Shown here piece after piece: positions 1 to 8,871 of a DNA stretch of 64,000 nt. The notes below the pieces were generated by a model that saw only the letters and a program-made list of their open reading frames with translations, had not been told where the DNA came from and made no database searches. The stretch comes from Streptacidiphilus sp. PB12-B1b. GTDB lineage: Bacteria; Actinomycetota; Actinomycetes; Streptomycetales; Streptomycetaceae. Every line of letters starts with the position of its first letter. Position 1 is the first letter of the stretch. A program made the position numbers and the translations under genes. The DNA is taken from positions 496,001 through 560,000 of the forward strand of contig NZ_CP048405.1 in the NCBI RefSeq assembly GCF_014084125.1. The letters are read 5' to 3'.

Positions 1-210
1 ATGTCTGTCTTCGTGGCCTTCCACCGCCCCACTGCCCCCTGTCCCCGCCCTGTCTCGGACCGGGTTGCCATGTGAGTACCCGTCATCCGGTTTGTGAGCC
101 AGCCGGAATGCCGTCGCCGGGCCGGTCGGGAGCAGCGTCCCGGGCCGGTCCGCTTGTGCGGCAAGGGGCGGCCGGCGGTGACCCACGTCGGGGCAGAGGC
201 AGAGGCAGGG

Positions 211-684
211 TCAGGTCGCGGCGGCGGGCGGCAGTGCGTCTCGCAGCGCCGAATCGCGGCTGGTGTGAGTGCGGATACGGGTGATCCGGCTATGCCGGAG
301 GTGAAACACCGCGTAGCGGAGCTGTGGAGCGCGGCCGCTCTGGGGCGTCGGCTGCACGAGTCCCAGGGTGACGGCACCCGGGCGGACCACGGCCTCCTCG
401 GGATGGGCGCGCAGACCCTGCTCGTGCAGGCGGCCGAGCCAGACGAGGGCCTGCGCGCGGCTGCACGGGTGCTCGGGCCCCTGGGGGACGGCTTGCAGTG
501 AGACCGAAGGCGTCAGCAAGTCCAACTCAAGCAGCGGCGTCAGCAGTCCGGTCGCCAAAGCAGCACGTAGGTGCGCACAGATCGACAAGGAACCGGCGGG
601 CACGGCGACACTCCAGGGGCGGGACAGGCAGGCGCCCGGGGCACCGGGCCCGATGCAAGGGAACTGCTCCGCTGCGGCGAGCAC
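211..684 (-). CDS. Hypothetical protein, possibly NTF2/SnoaL-like C-terminal part
   Basis: I do not recognise this 157-residue product with confidence. Codon use on this strand is biased to G/C in third positions through the second half, which supports real coding. The C-terminus (FHLRHSRITRIRTHTSRD) resembles the last strand of SnoaL/NTF2-fold proteins, in which a hydrophobic strand is followed by an arginine-rich turn. The N-terminal half looks less protein-like, so the start is uncertain and the gene could be a fragment. An exact TTGCATNATGCAA palindrome lies about 60 bp upstream, so it may belong to the same regulatory group as the chloride transporter next door. Confidence 0.4.
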   Translation of the reverse strand: MLAAAEQFPCIGPGAPGACLSRPWSVAVPAGSLSICAHLRAALATGLLTPLLELDLLTPSVSLQAVPQGPEHPCSRAQALVWLGRLHEQGLRAHPEEAVVRPGAVTLGLVQPTPQSGRAPQLRYAVFHLRHSRITRIRTHTSRDSALRDALPPAAAT

Positions 685-743
685 ACAGAAAGCGACAAGG
701 GCAGCAGCCGGATCCCTGTCTCCACCATGCTACGAGCAATCCA

Positions 744-756
744 TTGCATGATGCAA
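744..756. promoter_or_regulatory. Palindromic operator TTGCATGATGCAA (site 1)
   Basis: Exact 13-bp palindrome, one of four exact TTGCATNATGCAA copies in the first 27 kb. It lies upstream of the hypothetical gene that starts near 684 on the minus strand. The binding protein is unknown; the spacing and symmetry suit a dimeric repressor of the MarR or TetR type (inference). Confidence 0.6.
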
Positions 757-909
757 AGGCAGGTGGTCGGCGTCGCGTGTGGACGCACCGTGCCCGGGGT
801 CACCGCGCCCCGCCCGCAGGGCCGCATCAGCCCTGCGGAACAACCGTGGGGCGCGTTCACCCCTCGGTTGCCCTGGTCTGGCCCCGGTTTGGCCGGGGCC
901 AGACGTCGG

Positions 910-2733
910 TCAGACCGACGCGACGGCGGTCTGCGGTTGGGTGGGCCGGTGGTGCAGGGAGGCCAGGACGGACTGGTGGGTGATCCATCCGGCGAGGGTG
1001 GTGCGGTCGGTGTCCAGGACGGGCAGGCCGGCTCCGTTGCCGCCGACCAGGGAGTCCAGGGCGTCGGAGAGGTCGGTTTCGGTGGTGACGGTGCTCGGCA
1101 GGTGGGTGATGGTGGAGACGGTAGCGGCGTCGTGGGTGCCGTCGGCCAGGGTCTCGGCGGCGGTGCGGGCCGTGGCCGTACCCAGGTAGCGGCCCTCGGC
1201 GGTGACCACCGGCAAGACGCCGTGCGGTGAGGCGGCCAGGACGTCGGCCGCCCGGGCGAGCGTCATCGTCGCGGGCAGGGCCTGCGGGACGGGTTCCATG
1301 ACCGCGCCGACCTTGATCCCGGCGAAGTGCGCGCCCGGGGCCTTCTCGTCGAGGTCGATGCCGCGCCGGCGCAGCTTCAGGCTGTAGATGGTGTCGCGGG
1401 TCAGCGCCCGGGAGACGCCGGTGGCCAGCACGATCGCGGTCATCAGCGGCAGGATGATGCTGTACTCGCCGGTGAGTTCGAACAGGATGATCACGGCGGT
1501 GATCGGTGCTCGCGCGGATCCGGCGAAGACCGCGCCCATGCCGATCAGCCCGTAGGCGCCGACCGGCCCGGCGACGCCGGGGACCAGGTCGTGCGCGGCT
1601 GCTCCGAAGGCGGAGCCGAGCATCGCGCCCATGAACAGCGAGGGCGCGAACACGCCGCCGGAGCCGCCGATCCCGATGGTCAGACTGGTCGCCACGATCT
1701 TCCCGAGCAGCAGGACGATCAGGAACCCGATCACGTACTTGCCCCCGACCGCGTTCTCCAGGACCGGGTAGCCCACCCCGTACATCTCGGGCAGGAGCAG
1801 CAGCAGGAGTCCCAGCAGCAGGCCGCCGATGGCGGGGCGGGCCCATTCGGGTCCGCGCCAGGCGGCGTCGCACAGGTCCTCGATCCGGTAGAGGACCTTG
1901 GTGAAGCCGACGCCGAGGGCCCCGGCGAGCAGGCCCAGTAGGGCGAACAGCAGGTACTGGCTGAGGTGCTGGACCTGAAAGGCAGGCAGGTGCAGGAAGG
2001 GGTTGTTGCCCAGGCACGCCCGCCCGATGACGGAGGCGGTCACGGAGGCCAGGACCACCATGCCGAAGGACTCGGCGGTGAAGTCCCGCAGGATCAGCTC
2101 CATCGCGAAGAACACCCCGGCCAGGGGGGCGTTGAAGGTGGCGGCGATGCCGCCGGCCGCGCCGCAGGCGACCAGGACCTTGAGCCGGTCCTCAGCCACC
2201 TTGACCCAGCCCCCGAGGCTGGAGCCGAGCGCGGAGCCGATCTGCACGATCGGGCCCTCGCGGCCGACCGAGCCGCCGCCGCCGATGCACAGCGCCGAGG
2301 CGAGGGACTTGACCAGGGCGACCTGCGGGGCGATCTTCCCGCCGCGCCGGGCCACCGCGAACATCACCTCGGGCACGCCATGGCCGCGTGCCTCACGGGC
2401 GTACCGCTGCACGAGAGGGCCGTAGACGAGTCCGGCCAGTACCGGGGCGAGCAGGACGAAGAAGCGCCCCAGCCACGGGACGTACGGGTTGGCGGCGTGC
2501 CCGGCGGCCGAGTAGTCCTCGTGCCCGGACAGCAGCAGGGTGAAGCCCTTGATCATCCATCGGAACGCGACCGCTCCCAGCCCGGCGCCCGCCCCCACCA
2601 GCAGGGCCAGGACCAGCAGGCCGCCCTTGGACTCGCGCAGCGCGGTCAGAGCGGCCGACAGGCCACGGGGCACGCGTGCGGCGGACGGGGGGGCGGGTAT
2701 GGGTACGGCGGAGGTGGTTCCGGGGCTAGTCAC
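910..2733 (-). CDS. ClC-family chloride transporter with C-terminal CBS pair
   Basis: ClC membrane protein moving chloride across the cytoplasmic membrane, either as H+/Cl- exchanger or channel. Family signatures are present in order: GHGVPEV, then GREGPIVQIGS carrying the gating glutamate, then GSGGVFAPSLFMG. Two CBS domains fill the last 120 residues. By eye, the position matching the inner proton glutamate of E. coli ClC-ec1 (FIIEEM) reads FAMEL here, so coupling to protons may be altered. An ATG at 2781 would put the palindromic operator inside the coding region. I prefer GTG at 2733 (607 residues), immediately after the operator, with CATAAT six bases upstream as a -10 box; that would make a leaderless message. 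Confidence 0.9.
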   Translation of the reverse strand: MTSPGTTSAVPIPAPPSAARVPRGLSAALTALRESKGGLLVLALLVGAGAGLGAVAFRWMIKGFTLLLSGHEDYSAAGHAANPYVPWLGRFFVLLAPVLAGLVYGPLVQRYAREARGHGVPEVMFAVARRGGKIAPQVALVKSLASALCIGGGGSVGREGPIVQIGSALGSSLGGWVKVAEDRLKVLVACGAAGGIAATFNAPLAGVFFAMELILRDFTAESFGMVVLASVTASVIGRACLGNNPFLHLPAFQVQHLSQYLLFALLGLLAGALGVGFTKVLYRIEDLCDAAWRGPEWARPAIGGLLLGLLLLLLPEMYGVGYPVLENAVGGKYVIGFLIVLLLGKIVATSLTIGIGGSGGVFAPSLFMGAMLGSAFGAAAHDLVPGVAGPVGAYGLIGMGAVFAGSARAPITAVIILFELTGEYSIILPLMTAIVLATGVSRALTRDTIYSLKLRRRGIDLDEKAPGAHFAGIKVGAVMEPVPQALPATMTLARAADVLAASPHGVLPVVTAEGRYLGTATARTAAETLADGTHDAATVSTITHLPSTVTTETDLSDALDSLVGGNGAGLPVLDTDRTTLAGWITHQSVLASLHHRPTQPQTAVASV

Positions 2734-2734
2734 C

Positions 2735-2749
2735 TTTGCATTATGCAAA
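2735..2749. promoter_or_regulatory. Palindromic operator TTTGCATTATGCAAA (site 2), divergent promoter
   Basis: Perfect 15-bp palindrome between the minus-strand ClC gene and the plus-strand fragment at 2827. On the minus strand it contains CATAAT, a good -10 match, placed so that transcription would begin at the GTG of the ClC gene. On the plus strand it is followed after four bases by ATCGGGG, as at the sites near 12.46 and 26.88 kb. Confidence 0.7.
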
Positions 2750-2826
2750 TAGATCGGGGTGTCGATGCAAGCCCCGCTCACCAGATGAGACCCTGCTCAC
2801 CATGGGTACGCGTGCCCGGAGTCCGA

Positions 2827-2973
2827 ATGAGAGCCCTGGTGTTCTCGATGGTCTGCGTCACGCTGTCCGCCGCCGGTCACACGATGGCGTCGGGTGTCCG
2901 CGTACAGCCGTGGGTGCTGCTCGCGAGTGGGGCCGGGGTCACAGTGATGGTGGCGCCGTCGGCCGGAGGCTAG
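2827..2973 (+). pseudogene. N-terminal fragment of copper-cluster membrane protein paralogue
   Basis: Forty-eight codons (MRALVFSMVCVTLSAAGH...) that align closely with the start of the intact membrane protein at 12546 (MRLLRAVTFSGVCVTLSAAGH...) and then stop at TAG. The missing continuation of the same protein resumes at about 9105, so this is the 5' half of a gene split by a 6.1-kb insertion. The palindromic operator just upstream matches the arrangement in front of the intact copy. Confidence 0.75.
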
Positions 2974-3159
2974 ATGATCGATTCCAAGGGGTCGGAGGGG
3001 ATCAGCCACTTGGGTTGATCTGCAGCCGGAACGTCAGACCGACACTGATGGGTGCCACCATCCAGCGCAGCGCAGCGCACCGGTCGGTAGGTGGTGTGCG
3101 ATGCGGGGCCCGGATTTGTTGTGCCGGCAGACATGCTCGTGCCGAGTTTGCGGTGTTCG

Positions 3160-3945
3160 TCAGCTGTTCAGTGCGCGTCCTCCGTCTACGAGGACACGCT
3201 GACCGGTGACGAAGCCCGCGCCTGGAGAGGCCAGGAAGCTGACCGCGTGGGCGATGTCCTCGGGTGTGCCCATCCTGCCCGCGGGCACTGAGGCCAGGTA
3301 GGCGTCCTTGTCCTGCGTTGTGACGTCAGCATGGCGCTCGACGGGGATGAACCCGGGTGCAACCGTGTTCACCGTGATGCCGAAGGGAGCGAGTTCGCGG
3401 GCCCAGCTGCGGGTGAGGCCGATCTGGGCGTTCTTGGCGGTGGCGTAGGCGGATCTGCCGACAGGTGGCCGGTCGACGACTTCGGAATCGATCGACACGA
3501 TCCGGCCGTGCCGCCGCGCCCGCATCCCCGGGATGACTTCGCGTCCAAGCAGTACCGGGCTCCTGACGAAGAAGTCCAGCTGATCCAGGTGCTGCTGCCA
3601 GGCCACCTCGCCCAGCGGGGCCTCGGGCTGTGGTCCGGTCGCGTTCAGTACCAGCACCTGGACCGGGCCGAGCTCGCTTGTGATCGCGGCCACCAGCGCA
3701 GTGACCTGGCGCTCGTCGGTCACGTCGAAGCAGAAGGTGCCGGCGACCCCGCCCTCGCTGCGAATGGTGTCCGCAACCTGCCGAACCTGTCTGTCGTGCG
3801 GTGGGCTGGGCAGCCCGTTGACAGCGACCGCGTACCCGTCCCTGGCAAGTCGTCGGGCGATGGCGCGGCCCAGTCCTCGTGAACTGCCTGTCACGAGTGC
3901 GACCGGCAGCGCGCCGTCGCGGATCACCTCATCACGATTGCCCAC
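3160..3945 (-). CDS. SDR-family NAD(P)-dependent oxidoreductase (FabG-like)
   Basis: Classical short-chain dehydrogenase of 261 residues. The nucleotide-binding motif TGSSRGLGRA lies near residue 19, NATG stands in for the usual NAG, the active-site Ser is in SIDSEV, the YATAK motif is at about 167-171, and the C-terminus reads TGQRVLVDGG. The start is GTG at 3945, preceded by AGGA; longer readings run antisense into the neighbouring transposase. The family reduces keto or oxidises hydroxyl groups; the substrate cannot be read from sequence. The gene stands alone inside the 6.1-kb insertion, so it is probably passenger DNA. Confidence 0.85.
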   Translation of the reverse strand: MGNRDEVIRDGALPVALVTGSSRGLGRAIARRLARDGYAVAVNGLPSPPHDRQVRQVADTIRSEGGVAGTFCFDVTDERQVTALVAAITSELGPVQVLVLNATGPQPEAPLGEVAWQQHLDQLDFFVRSPVLLGREVIPGMRARRHGRIVSIDSEVVDRPPVGRSAYATAKNAQIGLTRSWARELAPFGITVNTVAPGFIPVERHADVTTQDKDAYLASVPAGRMGTPEDIAHAVSFLASPGAGFVTGQRVLVDGGRALNS

Positions 3946-4107
3946 CGGGTCATCCTGCCCCTGTCCACGCCCGGCGAATCGCCGGGCGCCGCGAAGCTCA
4001 GGCGATCCGGTGGCCGACAGCAGAGCGGCCCGGACCCGGGGGCTTTGCCCTTGACCGAGGACACCCTGATCATTGGATCGTGAAGATCCATAGGACAGGA
4101 GTTCCCG

Positions 4108-4395
4108 TTGGGAACGTCGAAGTACTCGCCTGAGTTTCGGGCCGATGCCGTCGCGCTGTACCGGGCCAGCCCCGGGCGTACGTATGCCGCGGTGGCCAGG
4201 GACCTGGGAGTGAACCACGAGACGCTGCGCGTGTGGGTGCGTGAGGCCGAGCAGGCCGCCGTGCCCGGCGCCGCGGAGGCGAGCGCCTTGGAGAGGGAGA
4301 ACAGGCAGCTCAAGGCCCGGGTGAAGGAACTCGAGCTGGAACGGGAGATCCTGCACCGGGCAGCGAAGTATTTTGCGGGCGAGACGAACTGGTGA
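4108..4395 (+). CDS. IS3-family transposase OrfA (helix-turn-helix, leucine zipper)
   Basis: Ninety-five residues. The N-terminal helix-turn-helix (YSPEFRADAVALYR...GVNHETLRVWV) is followed by a leucine-zipper-like helix (ALERENRQLKARVKELELE). The family's OrfA binds the terminal repeats and pairs with OrfB. The stop overlaps the orfB GTG start (GTGA), the usual arrangement for coupled or frameshifted OrfAB synthesis. OrfA itself looks complete. Confidence 0.85.
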   Translation: MGTSKYSPEFRADAVALYRASPGRTYAAVARDLGVNHETLRVWVREAEQAAVPGAAEASALERENRQLKARVKELELEREILHRAAKYFAGETNW

Positions 4396-4843
4396 GCCGC
4401 TTCACGTTCGTTGCCGACCACCACAGCGCCTACGGCGTGAAGCGGCTGTGCAGGCTCCTGCACGTCTCCCGTTCCGGGTACTACCGCTGGCTGCGGGCCG
4501 CCCCGGCCCGCGCCGAGCGCGAGCACGCCGACCTGGCACTGACGGTTCGCATCGCCGAGATTCACCAGGAGTCCGACAGCACCTACGGCAGTCCCCGGAT
4601 CACCGCCGAACTGCGCGAGGAGGGCCGGCCAGTGAACCACAAGCGCGTCGCACGGCTGATGCGCCACAGCGGGATCGTCGGGATCCATCTGCGGAAGAAG
4701 GTCCGCACGACCGTCCCCGCACCCGACGCGGTCCCGGTGCCGGACCTGCTCCAGCGCGACTTCACCGCGTCGGGACCGAACCAGAGATACGTCGGAGACA
4801 TCACGTATCTCCCCGTCGGCGAGGGCCGCTTCCTCTACCTATA
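4392..4843 (+). pseudogene. IS3-family OrfB, 5' part (truncated by insertion)
   Basis: Encodes the N-terminal half of the DDE transposase: the HTH_21 region with SRSGYYRWL and STYGSPRITAELR, then the beginning of the rve integrase fold (RYVGDITYLPVGEGRFLYL). Reading stops at TAA two bases after the insertion point. The frame resumes exactly at 8351 (ATVLDLYSKRLVGWSI), so the two parts once formed one gene with the junction within a CTG leucine codon. Confidence 0.85.
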
Positions 4844-4910
4844 AGTTACGTGGAATCACGCTGACGGATGGATCTGCCGTCTGGGGCGGCACGGCGGGCC
4901 TGCTGTCGCG

Positions 4911-5975
4911 TTGAGCATGTTCGTGACGGTGTTGTCGGAGAAGTGGCCGGTCTTGGACCGGCATGCGCGGGCGGCCGAGTGGCTGCAGATCTGGTCGGAC
5001 CTGGGCCGGGCGCCCCGGACGATCGATGCGTACGCCCGTGGTCTGGGCGAGTTCCTGCTGGCGTGCGAGCGGGACGGGAACGATCCGGAGAGAGTCAATC
5101 GGAGCCATATCGCTGCTTTTGTACGGGAGTTGAGGACCAGGCCAAGTCGCGGCGGATCGAATGTCCTGGCCCTGGACTCGGGGGCGGGTCTGTCCAATGC
5201 CACTTTGCAGCAGCGGCTGGTGCCGGTGAGGCTGTTCTTCGACTTCCTGGTCGAGGAAGGGGTGCGCGAGTCGAATCCGGTGGGCCGTGGCCGCTACACA
5301 CCGGGGCGGGCAGGCGGCACCGGGGTCGCGCGGGGGCTGGTGCCGCGCATGGTCAAGCTGCCGTGGATCCCGGCCGAGGCCGAGTGGCTGCAGGTCCTGG
5401 ACGTCTTCCGGGCCGAGCCGATCCGCAACCGGCTGATGCTGGCGGTGGCCTACGATGCGGCGCTTCGGCGGGAGGAGCTGTGCTCGCTGCGGACGGACGA
5501 CATCGATCCGGCCCACCGCATGCTGCGGGTGCGGGCGGAGACCACCAAGACCCGCCAGGAGCGGATGGTGCCCTATTCGGCGTCCACCGGGGTGTTGCTG
5601 GGCGAGTACCTGCGCCACCGTGCCACGCTGTCGCGGGCCCGGGGACCGCTGTTCCTCTCGGAGTCGCGCCGCAATGCGGCACAGCCGCTGACCTTGTGGA
5701 CCTGGTCGAAGGTCGTGCGCCGGATCGCGCTGGACGCCGAGGTGCCGCGCTTTTCCACCCACACCACCCGGCATCTGTGCCTGACGGACCTGGCCCGGAT
5801 GGGCTGGGAACTGCACGCGATCGCGACCTTCGCCGGACACCGCAGCCCCGAGTCGACCCTGCGCTACATCCATCTGTCCGGCCGTGAACTGTCGGCTCGG
5901 CTGAACGCCTCGATGTCGCATCTGCACGCCTGGCGAATCGAGATGCTCACCGGCACGGAGAGGAACGCGAGGTGA
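4911..5975 (+). CDS. Tyrosine recombinase, TnpA-like (first of pair)
   Basis: A 354-residue site-specific recombinase. The N-terminal SAM-like DNA-binding domain covers about residues 10-115 and the catalytic domain follows. Catalytic residues are visible: Arg in ALRREELCSLR, the HTTRH box, GHRSPEST, and the tyrosine in LRYIHLS. It would cut and join the ends of the 3.5-kb element. The stop overlaps the start of the next recombinase by four bases, so both are translated together, matching the tnpA-tnpB pair of Tn554-like elements. Confidence 0.85.
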   Translation: MSMFVTVLSEKWPVLDRHARAAEWLQIWSDLGRAPRTIDAYARGLGEFLLACERDGNDPERVNRSHIAAFVRELRTRPSRGGSNVLALDSGAGLSNATLQQRLVPVRLFFDFLVEEGVRESNPVGRGRYTPGRAGGTGVARGLVPRMVKLPWIPAEAEWLQVLDVFRAEPIRNRLMLAVAYDAALRREELCSLRTDDIDPAHRMLRVRAETTKTRQERMVPYSASTGVLLGEYLRHRATLSRARGPLFLSESRRNAAQPLTLWTWSKVVRRIALDAEVPRFSTHTTRHLCLTDLARMGWELHAIATFAGHRSPESTLRYIHLSGRELSARLNASMSHLHAWRIEMLTGTERNAR

Positions 5976-8323
5976 CCCTGCCGAAGATCGGCCCGCTTGC
6001 CGCCGGCCCGGTCGCCGCAGACGGCCGGCCGCAGTTGTTCGCCCTGGACCGTTTCGACCAGCGCCCGGGGCTGCTGGACCAGGAGGCTGCCGCCCTGGCA
6101 GCGCTGGACCTGCGGGCCCTGCGTCGTCAGCGGGCCCACGGCGGCATCCCGCGACGGACCGCTGTGCACTGGAGAGCACTGACCCGCCTGGTCGACCCCC
6201 TCGACCAGGCCCTTCACGCCCTGCACCACGACGATGAGGTCAATCTTCGCCGGGCCGGGGCACAGGCTGCGGCCGTCGTCTTGGCCAACTGCCGTGCAAT
6301 GAACCGCTCGTGGTGGGGCTGGACACCCTGGGACTGGGCACGGTTGTGCTCCACCGGCAGCACCGCGTTCCGCACAGCACAGGAACTCCCGACAGACACT
6401 GCGACCCGCCCGTTCCTGATCTCCCTGGGCTATCTCCTCGGCGGCTTCACCGATTTCCAGCACCTGGGCCACTTCAACCGGCTCCACCTGGCCCAGCTCC
6501 TCTTCGGCCCCGAAGCCATCGAGGCGGCGATGGGCGAGGTCGCCGTGGTCGCGGACCGCTGGGGATACCGCAGCCACAATCGTGACGACGGCCGCTACCG
6601 GCTGCCCGGGGTCCTGGCCCAGGCCCTGCTGATCAACCGCAGCCCTCGCCTGGAGGACCTGACCACCGAGGTGTTCGCCCGCCTGCAGGCGCACCCGGCC
6701 ACCGGCACCCGGTATGCGTCCGGGTTCTTTGCCCTGCAGAAGATCCTGGCCGACCTGGGGCACTGCCATGCCCCCGTCCGCCCCGGCTTCAACCACGCCC
6801 CGACCCTGGCCGGGGTCCCCGAGCCGTGGTCGGGCTATCTGCAGCGTTGGTACGACACCTCCGTCCTGACCGCGAACGTCCGCAACAACATCCGCACGAA
6901 CATGGCCAAGGCCGGCCGCTGGCTGGCCGCCGAGCATCCCGAGGCCGTCGATCCGGCCCACTGGACCCGGGCGACCTGCGCGGACTGGGTCGCCGCGGTC
7001 GACAGGATGGCCGTCGGCGACTACGTCCAGCGCAGTGACCACCTCCACGACCGCCTCGGCGATCCGATCGCCCCGCGCACCAAGGCCCACATCCTCATGG
7101 GCACCCGCACATTCCTGCGTGACCTGCAGGAATGGGAATGGATGCCCCGCCGGTTCGACACCGCCCGGGCACTGGCGGTGCCCCGCACCATCGCCGCGCT
7201 GATCGCCACCGATCCCCGCGTCATCGCCGACGAGATCTGGGCCAAGCTGTTGTGGGCCGGGCTCAACCTCCAGGCCCCGGACCTGCCGGGCACCTCCGCC
7301 GGCAGCTACTACCCCCTCGAATTGATCCGCTCGCTCGCACTGACCTGGCTGTTCTCCGGTCTGAGGAGCGATGAGATCTCCCGGTTGCGGGTCGGCTGCG
7401 TCCGCTGGCAGCACGAGGGACAGCCCATCGACGGTGCCTCCCGCGAGGTCCTGGCCGACCAGGCCGTCTGCCTGCTCGACGTCCCGGTCAACAAGACCAA
7501 CACCGCTTTCACCAAGCCCGTCGACCCGATCGTCGGCCAGGCCATCGAAGCCTGGCAGGCCCTGCGGCCCGCCCAGCCGAAGCGCCTCGATGCCAAGACC
7601 AGCGAACACGTCGACCTGCTCTTCTCCATCCGAGCCCACCCGGTCGCGAAGAACTACATCAACCGCACCCTGATCCCCTCGCTCTGCGAGAAGGCCGGAG
7701 TGCCCACCGCCGACGTCCGCGGCAACATCACCAGCCACCGGGCCCGATCCACCATCGCCAGCCAGCTCTACAACGCCAAGGAGCCGATGACCCTCTTCGA
7801 GCTGCAGGCATGGCTCGGCCACCGCAGCCCGGTCAGCACCCAGCACTACGCGAAGATCACCCCGAACACGCTGACCAGGGCCTACACCGAAGCCGGGTAC
7901 TTCTCCCGCAACCTGCGGACCATCGAGGTCCTGGTCGACCGCGACGCCGTCGCCTCCGGCGCCGCCGCGGGCGGGGTGCCCTGGCAGCACTACGACCTCG
8001 GCCACGGCTACTGCACCTACAGCTTCTTCGAGCAGTGCCAGCACCGCATGGCCTGCGCACGCTGTGACTTCTACACCCCCAAGGACTCCACCCAGGCCCA
8101 ACTCCTGGAAGCCAAGGCCAACCTGCAGCGGATGCTCGTCTCTATCCCGCTGACCGACGACGAACGCGCCGCCGTCGACGACGGACAGGCCGCTCTGGAC
8201 GCACTCCTCGACCGCCTCGCCGAGACCCCTACCCCCGCCGGCCCCAGCCCTCTCGAGCTGAACCGACCGACCGCCTCCCGACTGCTACCCATCATCGAAG
8301 TCCGACAAGGCACCCAACGATGA
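5972..8323 (+). CDS. Large tyrosine recombinase, TnpB-like (second of pair)
   Basis: A 783-residue recombinase, much longer than phage integrases, as is usual for TnpB of Tn554-type elements. Catalytic signs are Arg in GLRSDEISRLR, the HRARST box, GHRSPVSTQHY with the tyrosine, and a long N-terminal region of unknown fold. After the catalytic domain comes a cysteine cluster (HGYCTYSFFEQC...MACARCDFY) that looks like a zinc site, then a helical tail. The start ATG overlaps the previous stop. Both genes lie wholly inside the element that split orfB. Confidence 0.85.
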   Translation: MTLPKIGPLAAGPVAADGRPQLFALDRFDQRPGLLDQEAAALAALDLRALRRQRAHGGIPRRTAVHWRALTRLVDPLDQALHALHHDDEVNLRRAGAQAAAVVLANCRAMNRSWWGWTPWDWARLCSTGSTAFRTAQELPTDTATRPFLISLGYLLGGFTDFQHLGHFNRLHLAQLLFGPEAIEAAMGEVAVVADRWGYRSHNRDDGRYRLPGVLAQALLINRSPRLEDLTTEVFARLQAHPATGTRYASGFFALQKILADLGHCHAPVRPGFNHAPTLAGVPEPWSGYLQRWYDTSVLTANVRNNIRTNMAKAGRWLAAEHPEAVDPAHWTRATCADWVAAVDRMAVGDYVQRSDHLHDRLGDPIAPRTKAHILMGTRTFLRDLQEWEWMPRRFDTARALAVPRTIAALIATDPRVIADEIWAKLLWAGLNLQAPDLPGTSAGSYYPLELIRSLALTWLFSGLRSDEISRLRVGCVRWQHEGQPIDGASREVLADQAVCLLDVPVNKTNTAFTKPVDPIVGQAIEAWQALRPAQPKRLDAKTSEHVDLLFSIRAHPVAKNYINRTLIPSLCEKAGVPTADVRGNITSHRARSTIASQLYNAKEPMTLFELQAWLGHRSPVSTQHYAKITPNTLTRAYTEAGYFSRNLRTIEVLVDRDAVASGAAAGGVPWQHYDLGHGYCTYSFFEQCQHRMACARCDFYTPKDSTQAQLLEAKANLQRMLVSIPLTDDERAAVDDGQAALDALLDRLAETPTPAGPSPLELNRPTASRLLPIIEVRQGTQR

Positions 8324-8350
8324 AACCACAGGTCACAGATTCCACAGAAT

Positions 8351-8792
8351 GGCAACGGTGTTGGACCTCTACTCCAAGCGCCTGGTGGGATGGTCGATCG
8401 CCGACCACATGCGCACCGGGCTGATAGCCGACGCCCTGCGGGCCGCCGCCGGCACCCGCGGCGGTGATCTGCGCGGAGCGATTTTCCACAGCGACAACGG
8501 GGCCCAATACGTCTCCAAGGAGTTCGCCGCCCTGTGCGGCGAGTTCGGCGTGGTCCGATCACGCGGGGCCGTCGGCACCAGCGCGGACAACGCCGCCGCG
8601 GAGTCGTTCAACGCCAGCCTGAAACGCGAGACCCTTAAAGGCGCCAAACGCTGGCCCGGTGCCCGCGCCGCCCGCCTGGACGTGTTCCGCTGGCTGACCC
8701 GCTACAACACCCGGCGACGGCACTCCGCCCTTGGCCAGCAGAGCCCGGTCACCTACGAACAACGATCAACTACGCTGACCCTCGCCGCATGA
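8351..8792 (+). pseudogene. IS3-family OrfB, 3' part
   Basis: C-terminal half of the DDE transposase, continuing directly from 4840. It reads ATVLDLYSKRLVGW, then IFHSDNGAQY with the second catalytic Asp, NAAAESFNASLKRE with the catalytic Glu, and WLTRYNTRRRHSALG. The reading frame is otherwise intact, so the nested insertion is fairly recent. Confidence 0.85.
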
Positions 8793-8871
8793 CGCCCGGT
8801 GTCCTCGAGCAAGGGTGAAGCCCCCGTGGTGAAGTGAAGCCGGCCGGCCCGAACCGCTGTCGAGCCGATGA

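Larger units (their letters stand above)
4841..8350 (+). mobile_element. Tn554-like element with two tyrosine recombinases, inserted in orfB
   Basis: About 3.5 kb dividing the IS3 orfB reading frame. Both ends carry GTGGAATC in inverted orientation (4850-4857 and, as GATTCCAC, 8338-8345), 9 and 5 bases from the junctions. No target duplication is apparent, as expected for tyrosine-recombinase transposons such as Tn554. The only cargo is the two overlapping recombinase genes; the third small protein (TnpC/DUF6262) found in the trio at the right end of the window is missing. Confidence 0.7.
4038..8825 (+). mobile_element. IS3-family insertion sequence, interrupted by a nested element
   Basis: Imperfect terminal inverted repeats of about 28 bp are visible: GGGGGCTTTGCCCTTG then CCGAGGACACC on the left (4038-4065), and on the reverse strand GGGGGCTTCACCCTTG then CTCGAGGACACC on the right (8798-8825). 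Inside are orfA (4108-4395) and orfB, the latter split by a 3.5-kb insertion after about 150 codons. Without the insert the IS would be about 1.3 kb, normal for the family. As it stands it cannot make an intact transposase. Confidence 0.8.

Noticed and set aside
3946-4356. N-terminal extension of the SDR protein to 398 aa
   Set aside because: The added residues are antisense to the IS3 orfA gene and its inverted repeat, so they cannot be native.
5864-8101. 745-aa minus-strand frame opposite the recombinase pair
   Set aside because: Val/Gly/Asp-rich shadow of the plus-strand recombinase genes, which have full catalytic motifs.
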